Below, in pieces: positions 16,883 through 26,969 of a stretch of DNA of 64,000 nucleotides (the stretch's first letter is position 1; every line of letters starts with the position of its first letter). The DNA lies in contig NZ_JHXK01000008.1 in assembly GCF_000621745.1 (NCBI RefSeq), positions 280,046 to 344,045 on the forward strand, given 5' to 3'. Origin of the DNA: Clostridium beijerinckii HUN142. Its GTDB lineage: Bacteria; Bacillota; Clostridia; Clostridiales; Clostridiaceae. The position numbers and the translations under genes are program-made. Below the pieces are notes generated by a model. That model was not told the DNA's origin. It searched no databases and saw only the letters and a list, made by a program, of their open reading frames with translations.

Positions 16883-19180
16883 TTAACTACTCATTATTGA
16901 ACTTTCTTTTAATTTTTCAACAACATTTATTCTTTTTGTATTTATCGGTTCTTTAGCCAAAACTCCAATAATAATTGATCCTACCATAAACATAAATAAT
17001 ATAATGCTATCTTTAAATAATATTGAATATATTACTCCTGCCATAATTTGTCTAACTCCACTTATTGCATAGGTAAATGGAAGAAATGGAAATAGCTTTT
17101 GATATCCTGCCGGATTAACTTCTATTGGGAAATTGCCACTAGTTCCAGCAACCTGTATAACAAGCAATACCACACCTATGACTATTCCGCCATACCCAAA
17201 AAGACTAACAGCTGTGTAAATTATGCAATTAAATACAACACTTATAAATATACAATAGAAGACAAACATTACTGGATGAACTGAATAAGAATGCAATATA
17301 AATAATGCTCCTAGGCTGGCTACCAAAGCTTGGCCTATTCCTATAAATAAAAATAATGTTAATCTACCAAAATACTTCTCGTACTTGTTTAATTCTTTAT
17401 CATTTTCTATGGAATGTGACTCTGTTCCAATTAGGACTGATAATACGTATCCACCAATCCATAAGCAAAGAACTGTATAAAATGGTGTTACTGTAGATCC
17501 ATAATTAGGCCATGGGAATAATCTATTATCCTGAATTTCTACAGGACTAGATAGAAAATCACTTTGCGCATTCCAATCATTTGTTATCATATCTAATAAT
17601 TCATCAATATCTTTTTTATTATCAATTTTCTTTAGTCTCTGTGCAAGCTCATGTACATTATCTCTTATATCTGGAAACTTTTCTTTTAATTTTTTTAATT
17701 CATCATTAGATACATCTGCTGTATTCTTGAAAGTATTCAACATCTCTTGAACATCTGGCAAAGTTTTTTTCCCTTGAGACGATAAGTTTAACTCCGTATC
17801 AATTATCTCTCTCATTGAGTCAAAACCCTTATTAATTGTTGGTACAATTTCCGAATCATAATTATCTGTTATATCAGAAACTAAATTATGCAAATCATCT
17901 AATACCTTTCTAGTGTCTGTCAGATCCTGAGTGTCCAATATTTTATTTCCACTATTTAATTTATCAATATCTTTATTAGTTCTATCAATTAGTTTATCAA
18001 GATTATTATCTATATTATCTAATCTATCTATGATTTTAGAAATTGTCTTACTCTCTTGCTTTAACAAATCTCTTTGATTTTCAATTACATCTGCTTGTTT
18101 ATCAAAAATTTGCTGAAGCTTTTTTATTTCATCATAGCTTTGTAGTGAGTTGTCAATTGAAGGTTTAGGAATTTCTATTTCGCTAATCTTATCAATAGCT
18201 TTTTTTATGTTCTTCAGCCTAGACTTAGCATCGCTAGCACTAGTCCTAATTACTTTGGACGTATCCAATATCTGTAGCAATGTCTTTTTTTCTACTTCCG
18301 GTGATATATTTTCATCAATATTTTTAAGATCTGTCCCTATAACATCTAGTGTATTTTCACATTCAATAAGATCTTCTTTAACTTTTGGAGATTCATTTTG
18401 CAAGTCTCCTTGTGTTTCATTTAGAAAACTTTGTGTATTATTTAAAAATTCAGCAGTTTCATCAATAGTGTCTGCTGCAGTTGGTATAAGCTCATTGGTT
18501 TTTATCATTAATTCAGAAGCACTTATTGTTCCATTAATTGCTTCATCTAGCATTTTCTCAAGTTCTGGCATATTATCATCTAATTTATATACTGAATCTA
18601 TTATATTTCTAAGCTCAGATCTATTGTTTTGTATATCTATACCAATCTCATCACATAATCTGAACATTATTCCAGATATACTCTTTGTTATATTCTCATC
18701 TAATTGAGTTCTAACACTTTTTACACCTGCATCAGTTATTTTAGATGCAATAACATTTTTCTTTTCATTTACAGTATATATTAGCTTTGGTTTTGTAACA
18801 TCTTTCTTAACTATAGTTGTAACATCCTCTGAAAAATCTTGTGGTATTTCAATCATTGCATAATACTTTTCATTTGTTAAGCCATCTTTTGCAGTTTCTT
18901 TGTCTACAAATACCCATCCTAATTGATCATTTTCCTTAAGCTTATCAACAAGTTCATCACCTAAATTTATACTATGCTCTTTGTATACCGTTCCCTTATC
19001 TTCATTAACAATTGCAACTTCTATTCCCTTCGTATTAGAATATGGATCCCAGGATGCCTTTATATTTATTAATGAATATAAAGATGGTATTATCATTAAA
19101 ACTACTACAACAAGCGCTGCTACCCAGTTTGTAAATATATTCTTCATATCCCTTTTAAAAATATTTATTGTATTCTTCAT
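16883..19180 (-). CDS. YhgE/Pip-type membrane protein (first of a tandem pair)
   Basis: 765 residues, same domain order as the downstream paralogue and alignable end to end (SLINIKASWDPYSN near the N-terminus, LFPWPNYGSTVTPFYTVLCLWIGG, GNFPIEVNPAGYQKLFPFLPFTYAI). The C-terminal membrane part is much better conserved between the two than the coiled-coil middle, which suggests that the stalk is where they differ in partner or role. I use the ATG at 19178-19180, 8 bases after AGGAG; a TTG two codons earlier is too close to that site. No type VII secretion genes (WXG100, EssC) occur in the window. Confidence 0.9.
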   Translation of the reverse strand: MKNTINIFKRDMKNIFTNWVAALVVVVLMIIPSLYSLINIKASWDPYSNTKGIEVAIVNEDKGTVYKEHSINLGDELVDKLKENDQLGWVFVDKETAKDGLTNEKYYAMIEIPQDFSEDVTTIVKKDVTKPKLIYTVNEKKNVIASKITDAGVKSVRTQLDENITKSISGIMFRLCDEIGIDIQNNRSELRNIIDSVYKLDDNMPELEKMLDEAINGTISASELMIKTNELIPTAADTIDETAEFLNNTQSFLNETQGDLQNESPKVKEDLIECENTLDVIGTDLKNIDENISPEVEKKTLLQILDTSKVIRTSASDAKSRLKNIKKAIDKISEIEIPKPSIDNSLQSYDEIKKLQQIFDKQADVIENQRDLLKQESKTISKIIDRLDNIDNNLDKLIDRTNKDIDKLNSGNKILDTQDLTDTRKVLDDLHNLVSDITDNYDSEIVPTINKGFDSMREIIDTELNLSSQGKKTLPDVQEMLNTFKNTADVSNDELKKLKEKFPDIRDNVHELAQRLKKIDNKKDIDELLDMITNDWNAQSDFLSSPVEIQDNRLFPWPNYGSTVTPFYTVLCLWIGGYVLSVLIGTESHSIENDKELNKYEKYFGRLTLFLFIGIGQALVASLGALFILHSYSVHPVMFVFYCIFISVVFNCIIYTAVSLFGYGGIVIGVVLLVIQVAGTSGNFPIEVNPAGYQKLFPFLPFTYAISGVRQIMAGVIYSILFKDSIILFMFMVGSIIIGVLAKEPINTKRINVVEKLKESSIMSS

Positions 19181-19392
19181 ATTCAATGCTCCTGTCAGAA
19201 AATATTTCTTTATATAAATTATATCACACAGAAATGACTAAAAGTCATTTTTCTTCAATAATTATTTTCTATACTTAAAACTTAATTTCCATCTTGTACA
19301 AAATAACCATTATACATTTACCTATTCAATTTAGATAAAATGTATGATAATTTTATTTAACAAACACTCTTCTTTATTACTTTAAAATCTCC

Positions 19393-19457
19393 TAACACAC
19401 GTTTAGTTATAAAAAAATAACACACGTCTAGCTATTTTTTATAACTAAACGTGTGTT
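19393..19457. terminator. Long hairpin with a third repeat copy in the loop, between tRNA-Leu and the YhgE pair
   Basis: A perfect 24-base inverted repeat (19393-19416 with 19433-19456; arm TAACACACGTTTAGTTAT plus six A). The 16-base loop holds a third, one-mismatch copy of the arm (TAACACACGTCTAG, 19418-19431). On the minus strand the middle copy can pair with the right arm, and that stem is followed directly by seven T, an intrinsic terminator. Alternatively the two outer arms pair. Probably ends the tRNA transcript. Confidence 0.7.
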
Positions 19458-19521
19458 ATATATAATTCATGCGTTAAGTTCCCCAAAATAGAGAAATTAA
19501 CGAAGCTTTTAATTAAAATTT

Positions 19522-19607
19522 TGGTGCAGGTGACGGGACTTGAACCCGTACGTCCATGTGAACACTACCCCCTCAAGATAGCGTGTCTGCCATTCCACCA
19601 CACCTGC
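19522..19607 (-). tRNA. tRNA-Leu, anticodon GAG
   Basis: 86 bases including an encoded CCA. The acceptor stem GCAGGTG pairs with CACCTGC. The anticodon stem CTATC/GGTAG encloses loop TTGAGGG with anticodon GAG, which reads CUC and CUU. It has a long class II variable arm and a T-loop GGTTCAAGTCC. Alone, not in a tRNA cluster, flanked by hairpin terminators on both sides. Confidence 0.96.
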
Positions 19608-19674
19608 AAATATAAATTACTCATTTAATGATAATCTATTCTTATTTAAAATTCAAGTAATTTTCATAAAATAT

Positions 19675-19713
19675 TTAAGTTAATTATTAGGCAGAGACTA
19701 ATAATTAACTTAA
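19675..19713 (-). terminator. Terminator overlapping the stop codon of the lytic transglycosylase gene
   Basis: Perfect 16-base inverted repeat (TTAAGTTAATTATTAG and its complement, loop GCAGAGA). The upstream arm, read on the minus strand, includes the last codons and the TAA stop of the transglycosylase gene. It is followed by ATATTTTAT, a weak U-rich tail. Confidence 0.65.
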
Positions 19714-20340
19714 AAAATGTACACTTAGGAAGCTTTTCATCAGATCAACTACCTTATCTGCCTCAAAATAATCGTCTTTTTTATCGTAAAGATATTGATA
19801 TATATGATAATATGTGTTTACCTTATCAACATATTTTTTTGTTTCTCCAAAAGGTATATAATCTACACTTTTTCCATCTGAAGAGTATTTTCTATTATCA
19901 AGCCATGATTGCACATTAGTTGGTCCTGCATTGTATGCTGCAATTGTTAAATCCATATCTTTATCAAAAGTATCATTCAAACGCCTAAGATACCAGCATC
20001 CCATTCTAATATTATATTCTTCATTATATAGATCTTCCTTAGAGAATGTATTATATCCCATCTCTTTTGCTGCCCATTGGCCAGTATCAACTGTTATTTG
20101 CATGAGACCAACAGCATTTTTGTGTGAATGTGCATCATCATCAAATTTACTTTCAGTTTTTATAACTGCTAGTACTAGCAACGGATCCAGATTATACTGT
20201 GAACTGTACACATCCACATACTGCTGGTACTTATAAGGAAAAAATTTTTCTTTTATAATATATCGCGAACCTATGCCAATTGCTATTATGATTACTACTA
20301 AGAATACTATTGTACAAAAGGTTTTTCTTAGAAACTTCAT
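19705..20340 (-). CDS. Membrane-anchored lytic murein transglycosylase (SLT family)
   Basis: 211 residues. An N-terminal signal anchor (about 8-25) is followed by a Slt/GH23 domain with the catalytic Glu63 in VIKTESKFDDDAHS, then AVGLMQI and AAYNAGPTNVQSWL, the standard lysozyme-like motifs. It cleaves the MurNAc-GlcNAc bond outside the membrane. The longer frame from 20361 overlaps coaE; the ATG at 20338-20340 follows AGGAG by six bases, so I start there. It follows coaE by 14 bases in the operon polA-coaE-slt. Confidence 0.93.
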   Translation of the reverse strand: MKFLRKTFCTIVFLVVIIIAIGIGSRYIIKEKFFPYKYQQYVDVYSSQYNLDPLLVLAVIKTESKFDDDAHSHKNAVGLMQITVDTGQWAAKEMGYNTFSKEDLYNEEYNIRMGCWYLRRLNDTFDKDMDLTIAAYNAGPTNVQSWLDNRKYSSDGKSVDYIPFGETKKYVDKVNTYYHIYQYLYDKKDDYFEADKVVDLMKSFLSVHFLS

Positions 20341-20354
20341 TATATTCTCCTTAC

Positions 20355-20954
20355 TTAGCATATTAGTTTTATAAAATCAATAAAATCATAAACTTGCTTC
20401 TGTAATTCAATCAAATCAGTATTATTGTCAATAATAATATTCGCAAACTCTTTCTTTTCCTCCATAGACATTTGAGAATTTATTCTACTGACTGCTTCAA
20501 CTTTAGTTAATTTATCTCTACTCATAACCCTTTGAATTTGAATTGAATTATCAGCATATACAAGTACAATATAATCCATTTCCTCATGCATATTATTTTC
20601 AATTAAAGTCGGCGCATCTATTATCACTATTTTTTCATTCTTTTGTTCATATAATTTTATCTTTTCTTCAATTGACTGTTTGATATACGGCATTATTATA
20701 CTCTCATATTTTATTCTTTGTTTTGGAAATCTGAATATGTGGTTTCCAAATTCTTTCCTTCTGAATTCACCTCTCCAGTCAAAGAAACCTGCTCCAAATT
20801 GTGTACGGACCATTTCTAGTATCCTTGGATTATTTTCAAGTACCTCTTTAGCTATAGCATCTGCATCTATAATTTTTAGTCCTTCTTTATCTAAAATGCT
20901 TGATACAGTACTCTTTCCGGTGCCGATTCCACCTGTCAAACCAATTTTAACCAT
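20355..20954 (-). CDS. coaE: Dephospho-CoA kinase
   Basis: 199-residue P-loop kinase that phosphorylates the ribose of dephospho-CoA, the last step of coenzyme A synthesis. Walker A is GLTGGIGTGKST at the N-terminus, then the DADAIAKEV substrate motif and FxVVIDAPTLIENN-type core, with a C-terminal lid rich in lysine. I start at the ATG at 20952-20954, ten bases after AAGGTGG. The longer frame to 20990 runs into the polA stop. Gene order polA-coaE is common in Firmicutes. Confidence 0.95.
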   Translation of the reverse strand: MVKIGLTGGIGTGKSTVSSILDKEGLKIIDADAIAKEVLENNPRILEMVRTQFGAGFFDWRGEFRRKEFGNHIFRFPKQRIKYESIIMPYIKQSIEEKIKLYEQKNEKIVIIDAPTLIENNMHEEMDYIVLVYADNSIQIQRVMSRDKLTKVEAVSRINSQMSMEEKKEFANIIIDNNTDLIELQKQVYDFIDFIKLIC

Positions 20955-20989
20955 TTTATAAAAACCACCTTTTTTAATTCCACAATACA

Positions 20990-23593
20990 TTATTTGGCAT
21001 CATACCATGTATCTCCAAAATTAACATCCACATCAAGTGCTACTTTTAATTTAATTGCATTCTCCATTTCATAAGCAACTAAATTTTTAACTTCTTCAAA
21101 TTCATCTTTTTTCACATTTAAAATAAGCTCATCGTGTACTTGAAGGATTAATTCACTTTTTAAATTTTTTTCATTTAATTTTTTATAAACATTAACCATT
21201 GCAAGCTTTATTATATCAGCTGCACTTCCTTGAATTGGTGCATTCATTGCTAATCTATCGCCTAAAGCCTTAACTATCTTATTGGAAGATTTTATCTCTG
21301 GAATAAATCTTCTTCTATTTAAAATTGTTAATACATATCCCTTTTCTTTAGCTTCCCCTATAACATTTTCTAGATATTCTTTTATCTTAGGATATCTCTC
21401 TAAATATATAGTCATATATTCTTCTGCTTCTTTCTTTGTAATCTTTAAATCTTCTGCAAGACTAAATGCACTTATCCCATAGACTATTCCAAAATTAACT
21501 GCTTTTGCTCTACTTCTTATAAGAGAAGTAACCTCTTCTATCGGAACCTTAAATACTTCCGAAGCCGTTTTTGTATGAATATCGCTATGATGTTCAAATG
21601 CATCTATCATATTTTCATCTCCAGCGATATGAGCTAATACTCTTAATTCTATTTGAGAATAATCACAAGAAACTAGTATATCAGTTTCTTCCATTGGTAT
21701 AAATACCTTTCTTATTTCTCTACCCATTTCATATTTTATAGGAATATTCTGCAAATTAGGTTCTGTACTTGATAATCTTCCTGTTGTAGTTACAGTTTGA
21801 TTAAAGTTAGAGTGGATACGACCATCTTCATCAACTACATTTTTTAAACCTTCCACATATGTAGAATTTATCTTTGTGATTTGCCTATAATACATTATCT
21901 TAGGTATTATCTCATGCTTATTCATTAGCTTTTCTAAAACTTCTTGATTCGTTGAATATCCAGTTTTTGTTTTCTTAATAACTGGTAAATCCAATTTTTC
22001 AAATAATATTTTTCCTAATTGCTTAGGAGAACTAATATTAAATTCTTCATCTGCTAAGCCATATATTTCTTTTTGTGTCCTATCAATTTCTTTTTTAAAC
22101 TTAACTTGTAATTCATCTAACATACCTTGATTTATGTTAAATCCAATACTCTCCATAGATGAAAGCACGTAAATTAATGGATGCTCAACTTCATAATAAA
22201 GTTTATCCATATTTTCTTCATGAAGATTTTCTTTTAGTTTTTCATAAATTACTGGTAAGTAACTGCAAAGAATTCCTTTAATATTACTATCTTCGCTGTT
22301 TGGATTCTCTCCTATATAATGATTGATAAGCTCTAAAATTTCATATTTACTCTTTGATGAATCAATTAAATAAGCTGCTATCGCAGTATCAAAATCAAAT
22401 CCTTTTATCTCAATTTTATTTTTATTCAAGAATGTAACGAAGTTTTTCCCATCATGAATAACTTTTTTAACATTCTCATCTTCCATAAGGTTTTTTAAAG
22501 ATTTTAAAGCTTCTTCACTATCTTTAGAATTTATGTCTTTAAAATTTATAATAGTACCTTTATTTTCTTCTCCAAATATTAAATACTCAAGTTCTAGTTT
22601 AGAATATCTAGATGCACCTATTAAAGTATAATCTATATAAATTCTATTTCGTTTTTCTAAAAATAATGATTTCATCTCTTCAATTGTACTAATATTTCTC
22701 ACTTCGATATTAGATTCTTCATGAACTGTATCATCATTAAATTTAGGTAGTATTGATTTCATCTCAAGTTTAATAAGCATCTTTTTAATTTCTAATGTAT
22801 TCTCTTTATTACTAGAATTTATGTCTTCTAAATTTAATTCAATTGGCACTGCTCTCATAATTGTAGCTAGTCTCTTAGAAAATATTGCTTGTTCAACGTT
22901 ATTTTCTAAATTTTCCTTAATTTTTTTCCCTGAAATTTTATCTATATTCTTAATAACTTCTTCAACAGACCCATATTCCTTTATAAGTTTAAAAGCAGTT
23001 TTTTCTCCAATCCCTGGAACACCCGGTATATTATCCGACTTATCTCCCATTAATCCTTTTACATCTATAAATTGATTTGGAGTTACTTCAAATTCATCCA
23101 TAAAACTTTTTTTATCATAAATGGCTGTTTCACTAACACCCTTTTTAGTAATTACAATTTTAGTTTTTTCTGATGCCAACTGAAGTGCATCTTTATCTCC
23201 TGTAACTATAAACACTTCTGTATCATGATCCTCAGCAAATTTTGATACTGTCCCAATCAAATCATCTGCCTCAAAGCCTTCCACTTCAAATATTTTAATT
23301 CCCATTAACTTAAATAATTCTTTAATAATTGGAAATTGTTCTGCAAGTTCTGGCGGCATCTTATTCCGTCCTGCTTTATAATCAGAATACTCTTTATGTC
23401 TAAAAGTTGGTGCTTTTAAATCAAAAGTAGCAATTATACTATCAGGATTAATTTCATCCTTCATTTTAAGTAACATATTTATAAAACCATAAATGGCATT
23501 AGTATTTATTCCATCACTATTTGTAAGAGGAGGCAAAGCATAAAAAGCCCTATTCATAAGTGAATTTGAGTCTAAAATCAATAATTTTTTCAT
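20990..23593 (-). CDS. polA: DNA polymerase I
   Basis: 867 residues with three domains. The 5'-3' exonuclease (about 1-290) has DSNSLMNRAFYALPPL, EGFEADDLIGT and KGLMGDKSDNIPGVPGIGEKTA. The 3'-5' exonuclease-like region (about 300-470) reads IYIDYTLIG where active enzymes have a DxE pair, so proofreading is probably lost, as in Bst polymerase. The polymerase domain has motif A (DYSQIELRVLAH), the O-helix (RSRAKAVNFGIVYGIS) and motif C (QVHDELI). I start at the ATG at 23591-23593 behind AGGAGG; the frame extends eight codons further without support. Confidence 0.96.
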   Translation of the reverse strand: MKKLLILDSNSLMNRAFYALPPLTNSDGINTNAIYGFINMLLKMKDEINPDSIIATFDLKAPTFRHKEYSDYKAGRNKMPPELAEQFPIIKELFKLMGIKIFEVEGFEADDLIGTVSKFAEDHDTEVFIVTGDKDALQLASEKTKIVITKKGVSETAIYDKKSFMDEFEVTPNQFIDVKGLMGDKSDNIPGVPGIGEKTAFKLIKEYGSVEEVIKNIDKISGKKIKENLENNVEQAIFSKRLATIMRAVPIELNLEDINSSNKENTLEIKKMLIKLEMKSILPKFNDDTVHEESNIEVRNISTIEEMKSLFLEKRNRIYIDYTLIGASRYSKLELEYLIFGEENKGTIINFKDINSKDSEEALKSLKNLMEDENVKKVIHDGKNFVTFLNKNKIEIKGFDFDTAIAAYLIDSSKSKYEILELINHYIGENPNSEDSNIKGILCSYLPVIYEKLKENLHEENMDKLYYEVEHPLIYVLSSMESIGFNINQGMLDELQVKFKKEIDRTQKEIYGLADEEFNISSPKQLGKILFEKLDLPVIKKTKTGYSTNQEVLEKLMNKHEIIPKIMYYRQITKINSTYVEGLKNVVDEDGRIHSNFNQTVTTTGRLSSTEPNLQNIPIKYEMGREIRKVFIPMEETDILVSCDYSQIELRVLAHIAGDENMIDAFEHHSDIHTKTASEVFKVPIEEVTSLIRSRAKAVNFGIVYGISAFSLAEDLKITKKEAEEYMTIYLERYPKIKEYLENVIGEAKEKGYVLTILNRRRFIPEIKSSNKIVKALGDRLAMNAPIQGSAADIIKLAMVNVYKKLNEKNLKSELILQVHDELILNVKKDEFEEVKNLVAYEMENAIKLKVALDVDVNFGDTWYDAK

Positions 23594-23904
23594 TAAAAAC
23601 CTCCTGAAATTTAACATAAAAATTTACTTAACTTGAAATATTCTTATCTACTTCAAGTCATTATTTAAAATCATTATACTATATTGTATAACTTAAAGTA
23701 TACATGTATCTTGTTGTGTTGCGAATTTATCTCATATTATTTCCATAATTATTAGTAATAATTCTTATTTTGTGTATTCTTTATTTTACTATAGCAGATA
23801 TCCAGCAAAGATTGCTATAGTTTATTATAGATTGTAAATTTAAATGCAAAGTATTTTAAATTTACCAGCATTATAAAAATCTACTATGTAATGAGGTGAT
23901 ATAA

Positions 23905-25143
23905 TTGTTAGATAATTTTTTATCTAAATATGCTAAACTTGCTATTATCAAAGGTGTAAATATACAAAAAGATGGACTTTTAGTTATAAATAGCCCTATT
24001 GAGTGCAATAACTTTGCACGAATACTTGCAGATGAAGCCTATAAAGCTGGTGCTTCTGATGTAGTTATAAATTATAATGATGAAAAATTCAATAAAATAA
24101 GATTTAATAATTCTACAAAAGAAGTTCTTTCTATTACGCCAAAATTTGAAAAAGATAAATACGACTATTATGTAGAAAATAAGGCATCATTTTTAAGTAT
24201 TTCCGCATCTGATCCAGATATTTTCAAAGATGTAGATTCTAATAAAATATCTGCATACCAAAAAGGCAGACGTGTAGCCTTGGAGAAATATCATAGTGCA
24301 TGTACTTCTAATAAAAATGCTTGGTGTATAGTTTCAATTCCAACTGAAAACTGGGCCAAAAAAGTCTTTAGTGAATCTGACTCTTGTGAAGCAATTGAAA
24401 AATTATGGGATGCAATTTTTAATGTTATGAGACTTAAAGAATCAGATCCTATAGATGCTTGAAACAAGCATACTAACCTTCTTCATGATAAGGTATTAGA
24501 ATTAAATTCTTATGAATTTAAATACCTTCATTTCACAAACTCTCTTGGAACTGATTTAAAAGTAGGATTAGTTAAAGAACATATTTGGTGTGGTGGTGAG
24601 GATATTACTCAAGATGGTCTGAGATTTATTGCTAATATGCCTACTGAAGAAGTTTATACTACACCTAAATTGGATGACGTAAACGGAATTGTTTTTAGTT
24701 CAAAACCTTTAAGTTATTGTGGGAATTTAATAAACAATTTTTCCTTAACATTTAAAAATGGTAAAGTTATAGATTGTTCCGCTGAAACTGGATTAGATAT
24801 TTTAAACGAACTTCTTAATACTGATGAAGGTTCAAGATATTTAGGTGAAGTTGCCTTGGTTCCATATAATTCTCCAATTTCAAATTCAAATATAATTTTT
24901 TATAATACATTGTATGACGAAAATGCTTCATGTCATTTAGCTCTTGGTTCTTCATATCCTTGCTGTATAAAAAATGGAGAAAAGATGACGAAAGAAGAAT
25001 CAATACTATCTGGTTCAAATGTATCGTTGATACATGTTGATTTTATGATAGGAACTAAAGATACAAATATAACTGGTATTACATCAACTGGTGAAGAAAT
25101 CAAAATTTTTAATAATGGTAATTGGGTTAATACTTTGCAATAA
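23905..25143 (+). pseudogene. M29 family aminopeptidase interrupted by one in-frame TGA
   Basis: A 413-codon frame with TTG start (23905) after GAGGTG. Codon 186 (24460-24462) is TGA; after it the same frame continues to the natural stop at 25143. Both halves are typical of the AmpS/PepS/PepT-type M29 metallo-aminopeptidases: NSLGTDLKVGL and HIWCGGED, then the metal-ligand regions PTEEVYTTP, YLGEVALVPYNSP, CHLALGSSYP and HVDFMIG. The broken site reads DPIDA-stop-NKH, where the family has a tryptophan (DPxxAWxxH). A single TGG to TGA change explains it. It is either a recent nonsense mutation or a sequencing error; nothing else is degraded. Confidence 0.85.
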
Positions 25144-25146
25144 AAT

Positions 25147-25182
25147 AAAAATACAGGATTGTCAAAGCAATCCTGTATTTTT
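25147..25182. terminator. Bidirectional terminator between convergent genes
   Basis: Perfect 15-base stem including flanking A/T runs (core ATACAGGATTG / CAATCCTGTAT, loop TCAAAG). It has T runs on both strands and lies between the aminopeptidase (plus) and the DUF3284 gene (minus). Confidence 0.92.
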
Positions 25183-25183
25183 A

Positions 25184-25639
25184 TTATTTATTTTTAGGCT
25201 TGCTTCGTTCTTTATTATTAGTATATATCTTTAATTCATTATTGAGAGCCTCAACAATATTATTATATTTTGCCTTAAAGGCGCGCCTAGCCATAAATCT
25301 TTGAATCCATAATGACATATATCCAAAAAATTTATCTGTTGTCTGTTCTTCTTCAAATACTAATTTAGTTGTGCCATCTTTTTGTCCTTTGAAATTATAT
25401 GTCGATACACATTTTGAAAAATCAGTTGAAGTAGTAATTTGATATTTTTCATTTTTTTCATAACCAGTTATTTCAACCGTACATTCTACTGGATTGGGTC
25501 TACCAGTATTTATACTCTTTTGAATCTTACATCCTGTAGCATCTTCTTCATTAAAATCCGAAAAATCTTTTTTTGCGTTTTTTATAAATATATGAAACAC
25601 ATCTTCTACTGGATAGTTTAATATCCCAACAGCCTTCAT
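25184..25639 (-). CDS. DUF3284 domain protein (SRPBCC-like)
   Basis: 151 residues matching the DUF3284 pattern: an N-terminal strand leading to VEDVFHIFIKNAKKD, a mid-region EITGYEKNEKYQITTSTDFS, LVFEEEQT, and a C-terminal FMARRAFKAKYNNIVEALNNEL helix. The shape is that of a START/SRPBCC lipid- or ligand-binding fold. Function unknown; relatives are often beside PTS sugar genes, but here it follows trpS by 31 bases and shares its terminator. ATG start after GGAGG. Lysine-rich tail. Confidence 0.75.
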   Translation of the reverse strand: MKAVGILNYPVEDVFHIFIKNAKKDFSDFNEEDATGCKIQKSINTGRPNPVECTVEITGYEKNEKYQITTSTDFSKCVSTYNFKGQKDGTTKLVFEEEQTTDKFFGYMSLWIQRFMARRAFKAKYNNIVEALNNELKIYTNNKERSKPKNK

Positions 25640-25670
25640 TTTGGTTTCCTCCTCTAATGAATTTACTTTA

Positions 25671-26690
25671 CTATTTTTCTGTAAAATATTCTATACCTAT
25701 TGCTTCACGAACTTCTCTTAAGGTATTTGCTGCCACTTCCCTAGCTTTGTTGCTACCATCCTTTAGCATTTTATATACTACATCTATATCTTTTTCAAAC
25801 TCAATTCTTCTATTTCTTATTGGTTCTAATTCAGCCTGTAAAACTTCATTTAAATATCTTTTAACTTTTACATCGCCAAGACCGCCACGTTTATAGTGCT
25901 CTTTCATTTCTTCAACAGTATTTTTATCAGTTGCAAATACATCTAAGTAAGTGAATACAGTATTTCCTTCTATCTGCCCTGGATCTTCTACTCTTATGTG
26001 ATTAGGATCAGTATACATTGACATTACTTTCTTCTTAATTGTATCAGCATCATCAGATAGATATATACAATTTCCTATTGATTTACTCATTTTAGCTTTT
26101 CCGTCCGTACCAGGCAATCTTCCCGCATTAGAACTTGGAAGTACTGCTTCTGGTTCAACTAAAACTTCTCCATATAAAGAGTTAAAACTTCTAACGATTT
26201 CCCTCGTTTGCTCAATCATAGGTAGTTGATCTTCTCCAACTGGCACCGTGTCTGCTTTAAATGCTGTAATATCAGCTGCTTGGCTTACTGGGTAGATAAG
26301 AAACCCTGCTGGAATACTATTTTCAAAATTTTTCTGTTTTATTTCTTGTTTAACTGTTGGATTTCTTTCTAACCTTGATAAAGTAACAAGATTTAAGTAA
26401 TGCATTGTCAATTCATTTAGTTCTGGTATCTGTGATTGTACAAATATATTTGATTTATTTGGATCAATTCCAACCGCTAAATAATCTAATGCAACTTCTA
26501 TTAAGCTATTTCTTATCTTTTCAGGATTTCTTGCGTTATCTGTTAACGCTTGTTGATCTGCAATCATTATGAAACTCTCATATAAGCCTGATTCTTGAAG
26601 CATAACTCTATTTTTTAAAGAACCTATATAATGTCCTATATGTAATTTCCCTGTTGGTCTATCTCCTGTTAATATTGTTTTCTTACCCAT
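25671..26690 (-). CDS. trpS: Tryptophanyl-tRNA synthetase
   Basis: 339-residue class I synthetase. The HIGH motif appears in [17 protein letters not shown] and the KMSKS motif in [12 protein letters not shown]. The tryptophan pocket region [22 protein letters not shown] is intact. I use the ATG at 26688-26690, about ten bases after GGAG, which gives [18 protein letters not shown] eight codons earlier has no ribosome site. No T-box leader motif (AGGGTGG...ACCGCG) was found upstream, although many Firmicute trpS genes have one. Middle gene of a three-gene unit. Confidence 0.96.
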   Translation of the reverse strand: MGKKTILTGDRPTGKLHIGHYIGSLKNRVMLQESGLYESFIMIADQQALTDNARNPEKIRNSLIEVALDYLAVGIDPNKSNIFVQSQIPELNELTMHYLNLVTLSRLERNPTVKQEIKQKNFENSIPAGFLIYPVSQAADITAFKADTVPVGEDQLPMIEQTREIVRSFNSLYGEVLVEPEAVLPSSNAGRLPGTDGKAKMSKSIGNCIYLSDDADTIKKKVMSMYTDPNHIRVEDPGQIEGNTVFTYLDVFATDKNTVEEMKEHYKRGGLGDVKVKRYLNEVLQAELEPIRNRRIEFEKDIDVVYKMLKDGSNKAREVAANTLREVREAIGIEYFTEK

Positions 26691-26720
26691 TCCAAACTCA
26701 CTCCTAAACTGCAAAACTAA

Positions 26721-26969
26721 TTAAACTTCTTCTGCCTTAGTTTTACTCTCAACTACTTTATTAATTATATCTACTCTTTTGTCCCCTAAGATATTTGCTA
26801 TCTTAACTGACATACTTTTTTCTTTATATATAGCCTCTCTATTAGCATCAACAATCTTTATAATTCTTTCTTCCATCTTTTCATATGAAATTAGATCATC
26901 ATAATATGTATCTACAATATCCTTTAAACATGTTGCTAATTCTCTTGGATTTCTATAAACTGCTCTCAT
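26721..26969 (-). CDS. Small TIGR04540-like protein
   Basis: 82 residues, soluble, highly charged, opening MRAVYRNPRELATCLKDIVD and containing an ISYEKMEERIIKIV segment, a pattern I associate with the clostridial family TIGR04540. No function is known to me. ATG start eight bases after AAGGAG. It ends 31 bases before trpS and is its likely co-transcribed leader gene. Confidence 0.6.
   Translation of the reverse strand: MRAVYRNPRELATCLKDIVDTYYDDLISYEKMEERIIKIVDANREAIYKEKSMSVKIANILGDKRVDIINKVVESKTKAEEV

Noticed and set aside
24460..24462. In-frame TGA as a selenocysteine codon
   Set aside because: The family has tryptophan, not cysteine, at this position and no stem-loop of a bacterial SECIS type is evident just after the TGA. 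A TGG to TGA change is simpler.
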